The notes: a model not told the origin generated them from the sequence alone. A stretch of DNA of 64,000 nt from Anaerolinea sp. (GCA_020723805.1 DYID01000020.1:1-64000); one strand, 5' to 3'; positions 1 through 9,717 are shown, numbered from the stretch's first letter. Made by a program: numbers and translations.

Positions 1-112
1 GTCGCGTCTATTATAGCCCGCACGGACGTGAACGTCCGTGCTATTCGTACAAAGCCGGCTGGAAGCCGGCTAGCGGGCGTAGCGGACGTTCTCTTACGTC
101 CGCCTAACCTTG
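1..112. repeat. cluster of short palindromes (GCACGGACGTgaACGTCCGTGC, AGCCGGCTggaAGCCGGCT, GCGGACGT..ACGTCCGC)
   Basis: three consecutive inverted repeats read directly in the sequence. Confidence 0.7.
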
Positions 113-122
113 CGCTGTAATG

Positions 123-1400
123 TTAGTCTGCGGCGGCGGTGACGGGAGCGGGCTTGGGCTGTCCGCGCCAGAAGAACGCCCAGTACATGACCACCGAAAT
201 GGTGTAGAGAATGATTGTCCCGATGAAGGGCGGACCAAACCCATAGCGCACTTGCAGCCAGCCGCTGATGGTGGGACTGAACGCCCAGCCGAAGTTCCAT
301 GCCATGCTGGTCAGGCTGGCAACCGTGGCGCGGGCAGAAGGGTCCACGTGTTCCATGATGAAGGTCTGATAGACGGGCGAACTCATGTTCATCAGCGCAA
401 CGCGGATGTAGTAGGTGGCGGCGCCCACCCAAAAGACCGGCGAAAAACCCAGCAGGATGAGGAAGGGAATCGAAAGCGCCTGCGAGATGACTACCAGTTG
501 AATCTTGCCGGTCCGTTCGGCGAGCGGAGGGGCAATCAAAAGCCCAATACCCATCGCCAGCGACCCCCAGGCGAACAGCGTCCCGATGACCGGGTCGGGC
601 TGGTGATGCACCACGCGGAAGAAGACGTTCATGAACGGCATGACCAGCCCCGCGCCGAGGGAGGTCAACAGCATGGGGAGGATGAGTTTGGTCAGCAGGA
701 GGGGCTGTTGGGCGGCATACTGAAAGGGGGCGAATACGGCGCGTTGACTGCGTCCCAGTTTCGGGGTCCGCAAAAAGAGAAGCGGCAGGATGGCAAGTCC
801 CGCGCCGATGCCGATGACGAGCACCGAGTTCCCGTATGCCAGACTGTCGGTGGGGGAAACGCCCTGCGCCTGTCCCATCCAGGTGGGCAGGTAGCCGCCA
901 ATCCAGTTGCCGACGGATGCCATGGTCATCTGCAAACCCTGACCAAAACTGAAGAGATAGGTGCGCTCCTTTTCACTGCTGTTCTCCATCAGGAAGGGCG
1001 ACATGGTCACGCCTGCCAGGCTTTGGGCAATGCCGGAGAGGATGTTCATCGAGTAGAAGGATGTTTCCGTCTGCCAGACCGCCATGACGAGGATGGACAG
1101 GCTCAACAGCGCGCCGGAGAGGAGCAGCGACCCTTTGCGTCCCAGCAGATCTGCCAGGTAGCCCATGGGCAGGGCGGCGAGCAGGGCGACGAAACTGCTG
1201 GCAGTGATGAGACTGCCGAGCAGCGCCTCGTCGAAGCCGAGGCTCAACACATAGAAGTTGAAGATGAGGCGAAAGCCGCCCATCACCGCGCCGGTCAAAA
1301 TGACGTTGAGCAGGTAGAGCCGTGCGTTCGGCGTAAAGGCGCGGACGTGGGATGCATATTCGCCCAGCAGACGAAATGGGCGAAAGATGGGGATGTTCAT
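123..1400 (-). CDS. MFS transporter
   Basis: 425 aa, multiple hydrophobic segments, MFS-like loop 'GYLADLLGRKGSLL'. Confidence 0.85.
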   Translation of the reverse strand: MNIPIFRPFRLLGEYASHVRAFTPNARLYLLNVILTGAVMGGFRLIFNFYVLSLGFDEALLGSLITASSFVALLAALPMGYLADLLGRKGSLLLSGALLSLSILVMAVWQTETSFYSMNILSGIAQSLAGVTMSPFLMENSSEKERTYLFSFGQGLQMTMASVGNWIGGYLPTWMGQAQGVSPTDSLAYGNSVLVIGIGAGLAILPLLFLRTPKLGRSQRAVFAPFQYAAQQPLLLTKLILPMLLTSLGAGLVMPFMNVFFRVVHHQPDPVIGTLFAWGSLAMGIGLLIAPPLAERTGKIQLVVISQALSIPFLILLGFSPVFWVGAATYYIRVALMNMSSPVYQTFIMEHVDPSARATVASLTSMAWNFGWAFSPTISGWLQVRYGFGPPFIGTIILYTISVVMYWAFFWRGQPKPAPVTAAAD

Positions 1401-2512
1401 TCGGTTGTAGAGGTATTTTCCAAAAATGATTTCAGGCTTCCGAATAGCGCGTCGAGCGCCTGCCTGCGGACGGTGTAGCGGTTTTCCTCGTGCAGGAGCG
1501 AGAGTTCCACCAGGCTGGCAAGGCGCAGTTCCTTCAAATGGTGGGTGACGGTCGGCGGGCGGAGCTGCAGGCGGCGGGCAATTTCAGAAGGGGTGAGGCT
1601 TTCGCTGGTGAGGTAACGCAGAATCTTCAGACGGGTCGGGTCGGCGAGCGCCTTGAGCGAACGGACGAGGGCATCGGGCACCACCTCGCCGGGGATGACG
1701 GACATATCTGCCGGGCGTGCGCCAAACGCCAGCAGAATGGTGTCGTTGTCTAACTTTTCGAAGAAGACCAGCGGGGTGATCCAAAACGCCGGAGCAATGA
1801 TGAAGCGCGAGACGGTGAACTCATCCCCCAGTTGCAGCCCCTGGGTGATTTCGGTGAAGAACTTCTCGAAACTCATCGAGGTGGAGAGCGCCTGTGCGCG
1901 TTCCAGCGCCGCTTGCAGGACGGGAGCGACCCGTTTTTCCTCCTCCTCGAAAAATGCCTGATAGTAGGACTGGAACGCTTGCAGATATGCTTCGCCGAGT
2001 TCCGCCGGTTTGCTCCACCAATCCAGAGCGTATTCGACGGACTCGCGCTTGATGTTTTTGTTCTTCTTGCCGAGCATCTTCAGCAAAAAATCGGCGTCAT
2101 CACTGGACCATGTGCCTGTTTCAGCGATGCGGCGGAGACTTTCGTTGAATTTTTTGTGGTTTTCCGAATCGGGGGTGCCGTCGCTTTCGTAGGTTTCGTT
2201 GACGCGGTACAGGAGCATCATCCGTTCGGCAGGCGGAATCTGCTTGAGCGACCAAAGCGCGCTGATGGCGTCCTTGGGCGCCGGCAGGGTGTGGAGCCAC
2301 TTGAGCGGCACGCCGAGAAGCGGATACAGGTCCTCCAGGAGTTTGCGCTCCGTGGTCGGGATGCGGGCGCGGACGCTGGCAGCGTAAGCGGGACGGATGC
2401 CGAAATACTCCGGCTCGATCAACACATGCAGGCTGATGAACAGTTCGTAGGCTGTGCCGCAGTCCCATTCAATGGCAGGGGAGAAGGCAGGCTTGTTGGT
2501 CATTGGCTCCAT
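1397..2512 (-). CDS. ArsR-family transcriptional regulator with long N-terminal domain
   Basis: C-terminal wHTH 'LADPTRLKILRYLTSESLTPSEIARRLQLRPPTVTHHLKELRLASLVE'; overlaps MFS gene by 4 bp. Confidence 0.85.
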   Translation of the reverse strand: MEPMTNKPAFSPAIEWDCGTAYELFISLHVLIEPEYFGIRPAYAASVRARIPTTERKLLEDLYPLLGVPLKWLHTLPAPKDAISALWSLKQIPPAERMMLLYRVNETYESDGTPDSENHKKFNESLRRIAETGTWSSDDADFLLKMLGKKNKNIKRESVEYALDWWSKPAELGEAYLQAFQSYYQAFFEEEEKRVAPVLQAALERAQALSTSMSFEKFFTEITQGLQLGDEFTVSRFIIAPAFWITPLVFFEKLDNDTILLAFGARPADMSVIPGEVVPDALVRSLKALADPTRLKILRYLTSESLTPSEIARRLQLRPPTVTHHLKELRLASLVELSLLHEENRYTVRRQALDALFGSLKSFLENTSTTE

Positions 2513-2534
2513 AAATGTCTTGCCGCTCCTGAAA

Positions 2535-2744
2535 TCACCTGGAAAGCAGTTTTTTGCCGAGGGAGATCAGCGTCTCACCCGTGTTTTCGTCAATTGTCTC
2601 GTTGAAGGGCGGAACGTGCTTGAAGATCATCCCGAACGTCAACAGCACCTGTCCGGTCTGGTGGGTGAGAGGAGTTTTGTGGGGCTTCTTTTCGTTTTTG
2701 AGTTCTGTAAGGGTCATTTCTTCCAAGACCTGATTGGTAGACAT
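2535..2744 (-). CDS. small hypothetical protein (69 aa)
   Basis: ORF directly upstream of the ArsR/MFS pair, RBS-like ggagaga upstream. Confidence 0.5.
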   Translation of the reverse strand: MSTNQVLEEMTLTELKNEKKPHKTPLTHQTGQVLLTFGMIFKHVPPFNETIDENTGETLISLGKKLLSR

Positions 2745-2791
2745 GGCTGTTCTCTCCTCGAATAAAGCGGTTGGTTAGGCGAATGCCTTTT

Positions 2792-2823
2792 TTAGACCGA
2801 TGTCTAATTAGATAATAGTCTAA
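2792..2823. promoter_or_regulatory. candidate operator TTAGAC-N4-GTCTAA followed by a third half-site GTCTAA
   Basis: perfect inverted repeat in divergent intergenic region. Confidence 0.5.
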
Positions 2824-2910
2824 ATCTTTCCGGCTGTCAAGAGGCATTATTTGCCTTTTATGCACGTTTCCAAACTTTCCCGGCGTATAATCGCCGCAAA
2901 GGAGACCCCC

Positions 2911-3705
2911 ATGACCCGAAACATCCTGGCGTGGCTGTTGATCCTCTTCAGTTCGCTGTTTTTGCTGCTGAGCGCTGCCGGCACCGCGGCGGCGTGGGTC
3001 TATAACGAACCGCTGACCCACCGGGCAGTCTCTCAACTCGAAGAGGTGGACGGCGAATTGGCGCAGGCAGAAGCCACCCTGTCATCTACAAAAGCGGAAC
3101 TCGAACGCGCCCTGCGCATTTTGGATGCGGCGCAGGCGGCGCTGGAAAAACTTGCCGCGCAAACTGCCAGCGCCGATAGCCTGCTCGATGGCATCCAGTC
3201 TTCGCTGGACGATCAGCTTCTCCCAGAACTGCGGACGACCCGCGAACGCCTCGCCGCCGCCCGCGCCGCGCTCGAGAGCCTGCGTGCCCTCCTCCAGAGC
3301 GTCGGTTCGCTGCCCTTCCTCGACTTGAAGTTTCCCGATCAAATCCTCACCGACCTGATTGCCTCCACCGAAACGCTCGATGCGCAAATTGCCGGCGCCG
3401 AAGATCTGGCAAAACGCGCCTCGACCTTCGTGAGCGACACCTCGTACCTGCTGGGCGGCGACCTGACGGAGACGCGGGATAACCTGCAGAATTTTCTTTC
3501 GGTGGTGGAAGCGTATCAGGGAAAGGTGACGGGTTGGCGAGAACAGATTGGGGATTTGAGGGATGCGCTTCCCGCTTGGATGGACCGCGCCTCGATCATT
3601 CTGTCCCTCTTTCTGTTCTGGTTCGGTCTTTCTCAGTTCAGCCTGCTTCTGCATGGACGCCTGCTGCTGCGCGGAGGAAATCCGCTGGAGGCGTGGCGGG
3701 CGTAA
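2911..3705 (+). CDS. membrane-anchored coiled-coil hypothetical protein
   Basis: RBS aaaggag before ATG at 2911; N- and C-terminal TM segments, central heptad-rich helix. Confidence 0.7.
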   Translation: MTRNILAWLLILFSSLFLLLSAAGTAAAWVYNEPLTHRAVSQLEEVDGELAQAEATLSSTKAELERALRILDAAQAALEKLAAQTASADSLLDGIQSSLDDQLLPELRTTRERLAAARAALESLRALLQSVGSLPFLDLKFPDQILTDLIASTETLDAQIAGAEDLAKRASTFVSDTSYLLGGDLTETRDNLQNFLSVVEAYQGKVTGWREQIGDLRDALPAWMDRASIILSLFLFWFGLSQFSLLLHGRLLLRGGNPLEAWRA

Positions 3706-3771
3706 CTGGTTCCGGGGAGGGGAATGCCGTTTGGGGGGAACAGGCTGAGGGGCGGAAAGAAGCGTCCCTCC

Positions 3772-4740
3772 TCATGCCTTTTGGCGGCGGCGTTGTTTGT
3801 GTTCGTACATCGCCTTGTCTGCCTGGGCGAGCAGTTCTTCCATGGTGATGGTGGATTCGGGCGGCACACGGATGACGCCCAGGCTGAAGGTGATGAGCGC
3901 CTGCCCCGCCTGGCGGTTGTAGGCATCCACGTTTTGCTGAAGGCGTTGGCGCATGGCTTCAACGTCGCTTTCGGTGGCGTCTGCCATGAGGACGACGAAT
4001 TCATCGCCGCCCAATCGCCCGAGGACATCGGATTCGCGGAAGGTGTCGGTGAGAATGCGGGCGAAGCGCAGGATGAGGGCGTCGCCGGCGGCGTGACCGA
4101 GGGTGTCGTTGAGGTGTTTGAGGCTGTCCAGGTCTATGTAAAGCAGGCACAGGGAGTAGCCGGCGCGGCGGGCGAATTTCATCAGCCCGGTGGCGAGGAC
4201 CATGAAACCACGGCGGTTGTTGAGCCCGGTCAACCCATCAGTGAGGGAAAGGCTGCGCAGGCGTTCGTTGGCGGCTTCGAGTTCGGTGACTTTTTCGTAG
4301 AGTTTGTTGGCAAGCACCTGAAGGTGCTCGCGCTGAAGCTGCCCGGTTTGGGGCAAACGGGCGGGCGCGGCGGGGTGCTTGAGGGCGTCGTTGACGACGC
4401 GCAGGATTTCGTGCGGCTCGCTGGGTTTGCGAAGGATGTGACGGATGCCGCTCGCCCGCGCCAGTTTGTGGATTTCGGTGTCGTCGTAATTGGCGGTGTG
4501 GAAGACCACCGGCACCTTCATGAGCAGGGGTTCGGCGCGCAGACGGCGCGTGAGGGTGAAGCCGTCCATGTTGGGCATGATGATATCGGTGATGACCAGA
4601 TCGGGGAGTTGGTCGCGGGCGATTTCGAGCGCCTCGGCTCCGTTGTTGGCTTCGATGATGCGATGTCCAAAGTTCCCCAGCAAGGCGACATACATGTTAC
4701 GGTCTGTTGCGTTGGTGTCTACGACGAGTATGGTTGCCAT
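3772..4740 (-). CDS. response regulator with GGDEF (diguanylate cyclase) domain
   Basis: REC 'ILVVDTNATDRNMY...LVITDIIMPNMDGF', GGDEF 'LGRLGGDEFVVLM'. Confidence 0.88.
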   Translation of the reverse strand: MATILVVDTNATDRNMYVALLGNFGHRIIEANNGAEALEIARDQLPDLVITDIIMPNMDGFTLTRRLRAEPLLMKVPVVFHTANYDDTEIHKLARASGIRHILRKPSEPHEILRVVNDALKHPAAPARLPQTGQLQREHLQVLANKLYEKVTELEAANERLRSLSLTDGLTGLNNRRGFMVLATGLMKFARRAGYSLCLLYIDLDSLKHLNDTLGHAAGDALILRFARILTDTFRESDVLGRLGGDEFVVLMADATESDVEAMRQRLQQNVDAYNRQAGQALITFSLGVIRVPPESTITMEELLAQADKAMYEHKQRRRQKA

Positions 4741-4889
4741 TCGATGACATCCCTTGATGAGAGTTGTGTGTTCCCCGGCAGGGAGGTTCAGCAAAAATCA
4801 TAGCACAGTTGCCCGGCAAAGCCGGATGGGGAACATCCCCCCTTTCAAATTTATCAGGAATTTGTGGTTCTACCGTTTTTAACGGGAAA

Positions 4890-5163
4890 GCCCAAAACCC
4901 TTAGCCACGGATTTCAGGAATTCACACGGATTGTCTAAAAATTCGTAACTACTCAGACCGACTGGGTGAGCGGGGCTGCCCTAAAGGGTGCTTCGCGAAA
5001 GCCGCCTGCTCAGTTTATGGAAGTCCTTCGGACTGGCGCAACGAGTCGGTTTCAACCGACTTTTATGCGCTGAGGCAGGACTTTAGTCCGCCGAAACAGG
5101 GCAGAACGATATGGCTGAGCAGTTACAAAAATTCGTGAAAATCCGTGTAAATTCGTGGCATAA
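4890..5163. repeat. nested inverted-repeat element (outer GCCACGGATT.../...ATTCGTGGCA; inner GTAACTACTCAG.../...CTGAGCAGTTAC)
   Basis: outer and inner inverted ends visible; several internal hairpins. Confidence 0.65.
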
Positions 5164-5231
5164 AATCTTACTCATGAGGCGTGATCCCGTCAGAAACGGG
5201 AGAGCCGAATTTGTTTACGCAAATTTTCGAG

Positions 5232-6941
5232 TTATTCGCCGAAAGAGAATTGATGGAGCAGTTCCCAGCGTTCCTCGGCGGTTTGCACGGTCCATTCGAA
5301 GCGGTTGACGGTGAATGTAATCGGGTCACGGGCGCCAAAGGTGGGATCTTTGATGCGCGTGGAGTGGTTTTCGGGGAGTTCGACGATTTTGATGTGAGGG
5401 AGCCAGTTCTGCGATTGATAAGGATAGCTTTCACACCCCATTTCAGCGGCGAGGTTACTGATGTCGTTATACATCTTTTCGAGTTCGGCGCTTCTTTCTG
5501 CTAACAGCCACAACCTGCCCTGCTGGTTGTTGACATTCATGCGGGCGATGTTGTTCACTGTAATTTGGAAGGGTTTCATCTGGCGGGCGTATTCCGCAAG
5601 GCGCTTTTTGACGGCGTCGAAATCTTCCACGTTGCGGATCGCCTGCACAGTCAGATGCAGGTCAATGATGGGCGCGCCGTCGGTGATTTTGGCGGTCTCT
5701 TCCGAAAGTTTGAACAGGCGGGAGTATGCCTCACTTTCGGGACGGAGGATGATGAAGGTGGCTTTGCCGTTTGGGCTGGATGCTTGCATACGTTCTATTT
5801 CCTTGAGCCTGTTCTTGTACAAGTTCATGTGCGCCTCAACGTCATTTCTTCCGACGCCATAGTTCCATGCCAGCAGTCCGCGGTGCTGGTCGTTTTGCCA
5901 CACGGCATGGATTCTTTCTTTCAATTCCGCCAGGCTGTGCTGCAATGAAACGATTTTGAATTCATCGCCGGCGCGTTCCGAGCGGAAAACAAAGAACCCT
6001 TCTTTTTTGGGGAAACACGTAAGCAGCAGGTTCGAGAAGCGTTTAAGGTCCTGGTCAATGGCAGAACTGCCGTAGCGGGCGTTTCCTTCGTGCATGTTGA
6101 GCATGTCGGTCAGCGCCACGCCTTGAATGGTCTTATTCTCCAAATACCATTTGGCTCCCAATCCATTGAGCGTGCCGGTCAAATATTCCTTGGTGACGAC
6201 GCTTTCGGCGATGTTCTGGGTGATTTGAACCTGCGTCACGGCTTGCTGTTTCAGTGTAGTGGGCAGGTTTAGCGACTGAATTTTAGCCACAAGATTGGCG
6301 TAGGGCATGTTAAACTCATTCCAACTTTGATAGCCGTCGTTGTCCTCGATGCGCCGCGGGATCTCGGAGTGGCTCTCGATGATGGTCTGCCGCAGCACCA
6401 CAGGGCGGTACTTTTTGCGTTGTTTTTGAAGTTCGTTTTCGGCTTCGGTGTCGGTGGTGCCCACCCCGTAATCCCAGGTGAGCAGAGATTCTGCCTCCTG
6501 CCGGTGATACATTTTGGCGAGGATGCTGTTCATTTCACGCGGGGTCTTGGTGGTGGAGACAATGCGGAATTCGTCGCTGCCCGGCGCGCGGCGGACGAAA
6601 TCGCCCGTATCGAGGCTGAACGCCGACATGAACTTAAACGCCAGTTTGCGCAATTCTGCATCCACCACCAGCGCGCCGTACACTTTATTTGCCTGCCGCA
6701 GGTCGTAAATATCCACCCTTGCCATTCCCCGCACCTGGTCGGGAGGAATCAGCCATTTTTCTGCCCGTGTGTTCAAGGCGTGCGTGATCGAATCGTAAAG
6801 CGCCAGTCCCTTGGCGTTTTTCAACGCGACAGAAACCAGGCGCTTCAACTCCTGAATTTGGCTTTCGCTGATGGGCAGCGCTTGAAAAAGATTTTCCAGT
6901 TCCTTGAAGGATTGCAGGAAAATCTTCAGTTCGTTATCCAT
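5232..6941 (-). CDS. tandem GGDEF-like domains fused to a C-terminal 2H (2'-5' RNA ligase-like) phosphoesterase domain
   Basis: start MDNELK at 6941 overlaps upstream STAND gene; 'APGSDEFRIVS' and 'ERAGDEFKIVS'; C-terminal 'DLHLTV'...'WLPHIKIVEL' spacing typical of 2H fold. Confidence 0.7.
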   Translation of the reverse strand: MDNELKIFLQSFKELENLFQALPISESQIQELKRLVSVALKNAKGLALYDSITHALNTRAEKWLIPPDQVRGMARVDIYDLRQANKVYGALVVDAELRKLAFKFMSAFSLDTGDFVRRAPGSDEFRIVSTTKTPREMNSILAKMYHRQEAESLLTWDYGVGTTDTEAENELQKQRKKYRPVVLRQTIIESHSEIPRRIEDNDGYQSWNEFNMPYANLVAKIQSLNLPTTLKQQAVTQVQITQNIAESVVTKEYLTGTLNGLGAKWYLENKTIQGVALTDMLNMHEGNARYGSSAIDQDLKRFSNLLLTCFPKKEGFFVFRSERAGDEFKIVSLQHSLAELKERIHAVWQNDQHRGLLAWNYGVGRNDVEAHMNLYKNRLKEIERMQASSPNGKATFIILRPESEAYSRLFKLSEETAKITDGAPIIDLHLTVQAIRNVEDFDAVKKRLAEYARQMKPFQITVNNIARMNVNNQQGRLWLLAERSAELEKMYNDISNLAAEMGCESYPYQSQNWLPHIKIVELPENHSTRIKDPTFGARDPITFTVNRFEWTVQTAEERWELLHQFSFGE

Positions 6942-9174
6942 GAGCAGATTGCGAAAGTCGTTTGCGCGACAAAATCTCCAGGATCTTCTCGTGCAATTCC
7001 TGGCTTTGCCGAATCTCGTGCTGCATACCCTGACGCTGGAAACTATCCAATGCGTCGTTGACGAGCATGAGAGCCGCATCCAGGTTGCTGTCTGCTTCGA
7101 AGTACACAGACGCCAGACCGAACTGTCCCCGCGCCAGTTCGTCCACCCGCCCAAACTCTTCGGCGGAGCGGATGCCCTCGCGGAAGTAGTGCTCCGCTTC
7201 GGCGTACTTTTTCTGCTTTAACGCGACAAAGCCCAGCCCGTTGAGTGCGTAACTGACATGACGGATCGGGTCTTTCCGCGCCGGGTCCTGCCACGTTTCC
7301 AACGCTTTTTGATACCACTCCCGCGCTTTTTCCAGGTTTCCCAGTTCGTATTCGAGGTCGCCGAGACCGTATTGCACGAAGCCGCGGCTGTAAATGCCGT
7401 AGTCGTCTTTGGGAAATTCCTCGGTGGTCTGAAGCACGTCCATGAGCAGGGCGCGGGAGCGGTCGAAATTGCCGAGGCGCAGTTCCACGGTCCCGAGCGA
7501 ACGTTTGGCGGCGGCAATCAGCAGTTTGTCCTCGGTCAGGGTCGTGGCGGAGAGCGCTTCCTCCGCCCAGCGCAGCGCCCGCAGATAGTCGCCCTGGTAG
7601 AAGTAAATCCAACTGATGTTGCGGGCAAAGGTGCTGAGGGATTTCCAATCCGAAAGCAGGTCGGCGGCTTTGATGGCGGCGTGGGCGAGGGTCAGGCGGT
7701 CATACCAGTAGGCGCGCTGCCACAGCACACTGCCGAACTGAAGACCAATTTGGACCAGCGCGGCGGCGATGTCGCGCGTGCGTTTTGTGAGAGCGCTCGA
7801 AGCGGACTTCTTTTGGATGGCTTTATAACACCATTGGGCGGCGCTCAGGATGTTGTTGCGGTCGAGCAGGAGTTTTTCGTAGCCGCGCCACTCTTTGAAG
7901 CTGCTCATCTGTGCCACCAGCCGGCTGTAATACTGGGCGGTCCGCCACTCCGCCTGCTGGATGAATTTACGGTTGTTTGCAAACTGCGTGCGGATGAAGC
8001 GGCGCGTAAGCGGCAGGATGCTGAAATAGTCGCGGTCCGGTTCGTGTTCAGTGAGCGTGAGTTGCAGCAGGTCGCTGAGGGCGCTTTCGAACTCTTCTTC
8101 GTCCTCGATGCCGGAAATTTCTTTGAGCGCCTCCCGCGAGACCGCCTCCGGCTGAAGCGCCAAGATGAACAACAGTTTCTTTTGGTTGCCGTCCTTCAGC
8201 AGGTTCCAACTGTGATTGAAGCAATATTGCAGGATGGGGATGCTCGAATCGAGGCTGAGTTTATCCAGCACCTGTGTGACGGAATACCCCAGCACGGCGA
8301 TTTGCCCCTGCACCCACAACAACGCCAGGGGAAGCCCGCCGGTCAGCTCAATCAACTGCTTGTTTTGTTCGTCGGTCAGGTGGATGTTCTTCTGCTGGGC
8401 GTCCCATTTCAGCAGGGCGGTGCTTTCATCCTCCGTCAAGCCCTGCAAGCGGATGATCTGCCCCTCCGCGACGCGCTCGCGCGAGGTGACAATCACTTTG
8501 AGGGTGATGGGTGAGCGGCGCAGAAACTCCAGGATGTCATTTTGTTCCTTGCGGGAGAGCGACTCGAAGTTGTCCAGAACGAGAAGCGTGGTGCGGCGGG
8601 CAAGCAGGTTGTAGGCGCGGCGGATTTGCTCCGGCAGCGACAGGTTGCCAATGGTGGGATTCCCCAGCGCCGCGCCGATGGTGATGAGGATGTCGGTCAG
8701 TGATTTGGCTTCCGGGATGATCGGCTCGACGCCGTGTAGCGTAAGCACGGTTTCCTTCGCCGAAATCCAGATGACCGACTCGAAGAGTTCCTCCTCCACA
8801 CAGCGGTGGCTGACTTCGATGGCAAGCGCCGATTTTCCCACTCCGCCGATGCCCTCGATGCCGATGATGAACGTGCGGTTATCGGGCTGAAGGGACTGGA
8901 GGATGGTCTTGATTTCCTGCTCCCGCCCTACAAAGAAAGGGCGCCGCGGCAGGCTTGCCAGCAGGACACTCTTTTCGCGCTCTTTGCCAGTGGAGGTCAG
9001 ATGCTCGATTTGCTTGGTATAACGGGCAATCGCCTCCTTTTCCATCGTCACGCTGTTAATGAGATGCAGGGGCTGGTCGGCGCCGTATTTTGCCAGCATT
9101 TCTTCGAGCGTGTAGAGATTCTTCTTGTGAAGTTCGATCAGCCGTTCGAGGTGAGTGATTTCTTCCTTGTCCAT
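6934..9174 (-). CDS. STAND NTPase (NB-ARC) with N-terminal helical effector-associated-like domain and C-terminal TPRs
   Basis: 'FVGREQEI', Walker A 'GIGGVGKSA', Walker B 'LLVLDNFE', 'TSRE', 'GLPLAL', then TPR-like repeats. Confidence 0.88.
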   Translation of the reverse strand: MDKEEITHLERLIELHKKNLYTLEEMLAKYGADQPLHLINSVTMEKEAIARYTKQIEHLTSTGKEREKSVLLASLPRRPFFVGREQEIKTILQSLQPDNRTFIIGIEGIGGVGKSALAIEVSHRCVEEELFESVIWISAKETVLTLHGVEPIIPEAKSLTDILITIGAALGNPTIGNLSLPEQIRRAYNLLARRTTLLVLDNFESLSRKEQNDILEFLRRSPITLKVIVTSRERVAEGQIIRLQGLTEDESTALLKWDAQQKNIHLTDEQNKQLIELTGGLPLALLWVQGQIAVLGYSVTQVLDKLSLDSSIPILQYCFNHSWNLLKDGNQKKLLFILALQPEAVSREALKEISGIEDEEEFESALSDLLQLTLTEHEPDRDYFSILPLTRRFIRTQFANNRKFIQQAEWRTAQYYSRLVAQMSSFKEWRGYEKLLLDRNNILSAAQWCYKAIQKKSASSALTKRTRDIAAALVQIGLQFGSVLWQRAYWYDRLTLAHAAIKAADLLSDWKSLSTFARNISWIYFYQGDYLRALRWAEEALSATTLTEDKLLIAAAKRSLGTVELRLGNFDRSRALLMDVLQTTEEFPKDDYGIYSRGFVQYGLGDLEYELGNLEKAREWYQKALETWQDPARKDPIRHVSYALNGLGFVALKQKKYAEAEHYFREGIRSAEEFGRVDELARGQFGLASVYFEADSNLDAALMLVNDALDSFQRQGMQHEIRQSQELHEKILEILSRKRLSQSAHG

Positions 9175-9267
9175 ATCTCACTTGCTCTCTAAATTACAGC
9201 GAAAAGTGGGCTGGCGGTGCAGGAGACGCTCTCTGGCGTCGGTTTTTACGCTGTCACAGCCATCCGC

Positions 9268-9717
9268 TTATTGGGTGGCTTGAATGTCCTTTTTATAGAC
9301 CTTGGACAGCGCCGCTTCCAACTGCTTGAGCGTGTTCAGCATGGCGTTTTCCGCTTCGGTCAGGTTATGAACGATGATGGGAGGAACCAGCGCGCTTCCC
9401 CATTTGGCGTATTGCTCTTTGGAAAGATGATAGTTGCGGGAATACGTCTCCAGCAGAGTCACCAGATGCCGCACCTCTGCCTCATGGTTTTGCCACAGCA
9501 ATTCGTCAATTTTGGCGGCGGTCAGGTCATTTTTTGCCGCTTCCGCCTGTTCAGGTGGCAGCGGCAGAACCTCCGCCTCTGTTTGAGGAACTTGCGTCTG
9601 CGCTGCGTTGGCTTCCGCTTTTCGCCGCTCCCGCCGCTCTTCGAGGATGCGGCGTCCTTCGTCGAACACAAAGTCTATCGCTTTCAAAAGGATGGGGATT
9701 TGCACGGCATCTAACAT
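9268..9717 (-). CDS. small helical hypothetical protein, first gene of STAND operon
   Basis: 149 aa ORF with RBS ggaggaaaac-ATG; 94 bp upstream of the STAND gene on same strand. Confidence 0.6.
   Translation of the reverse strand: MLDAVQIPILLKAIDFVFDEGRRILEERRERRKAEANAAQTQVPQTEAEVLPLPPEQAEAAKNDLTAAKIDELLWQNHEAEVRHLVTLLETYSRNYHLSKEQYAKWGSALVPPIIVHNLTEAENAMLNTLKQLEAALSKVYKKDIQATQ

Noticed and set aside
120-1478. 452-aa plus-strand ORF
   Set aside because: Antisense to the clear MFS transporter; low-complexity Gln/Gly/Arg composition.
7258-8514. 418-aa plus-strand ORF
   Set aside because: Antisense to STAND NTPase, composition typical of shadow ORF.
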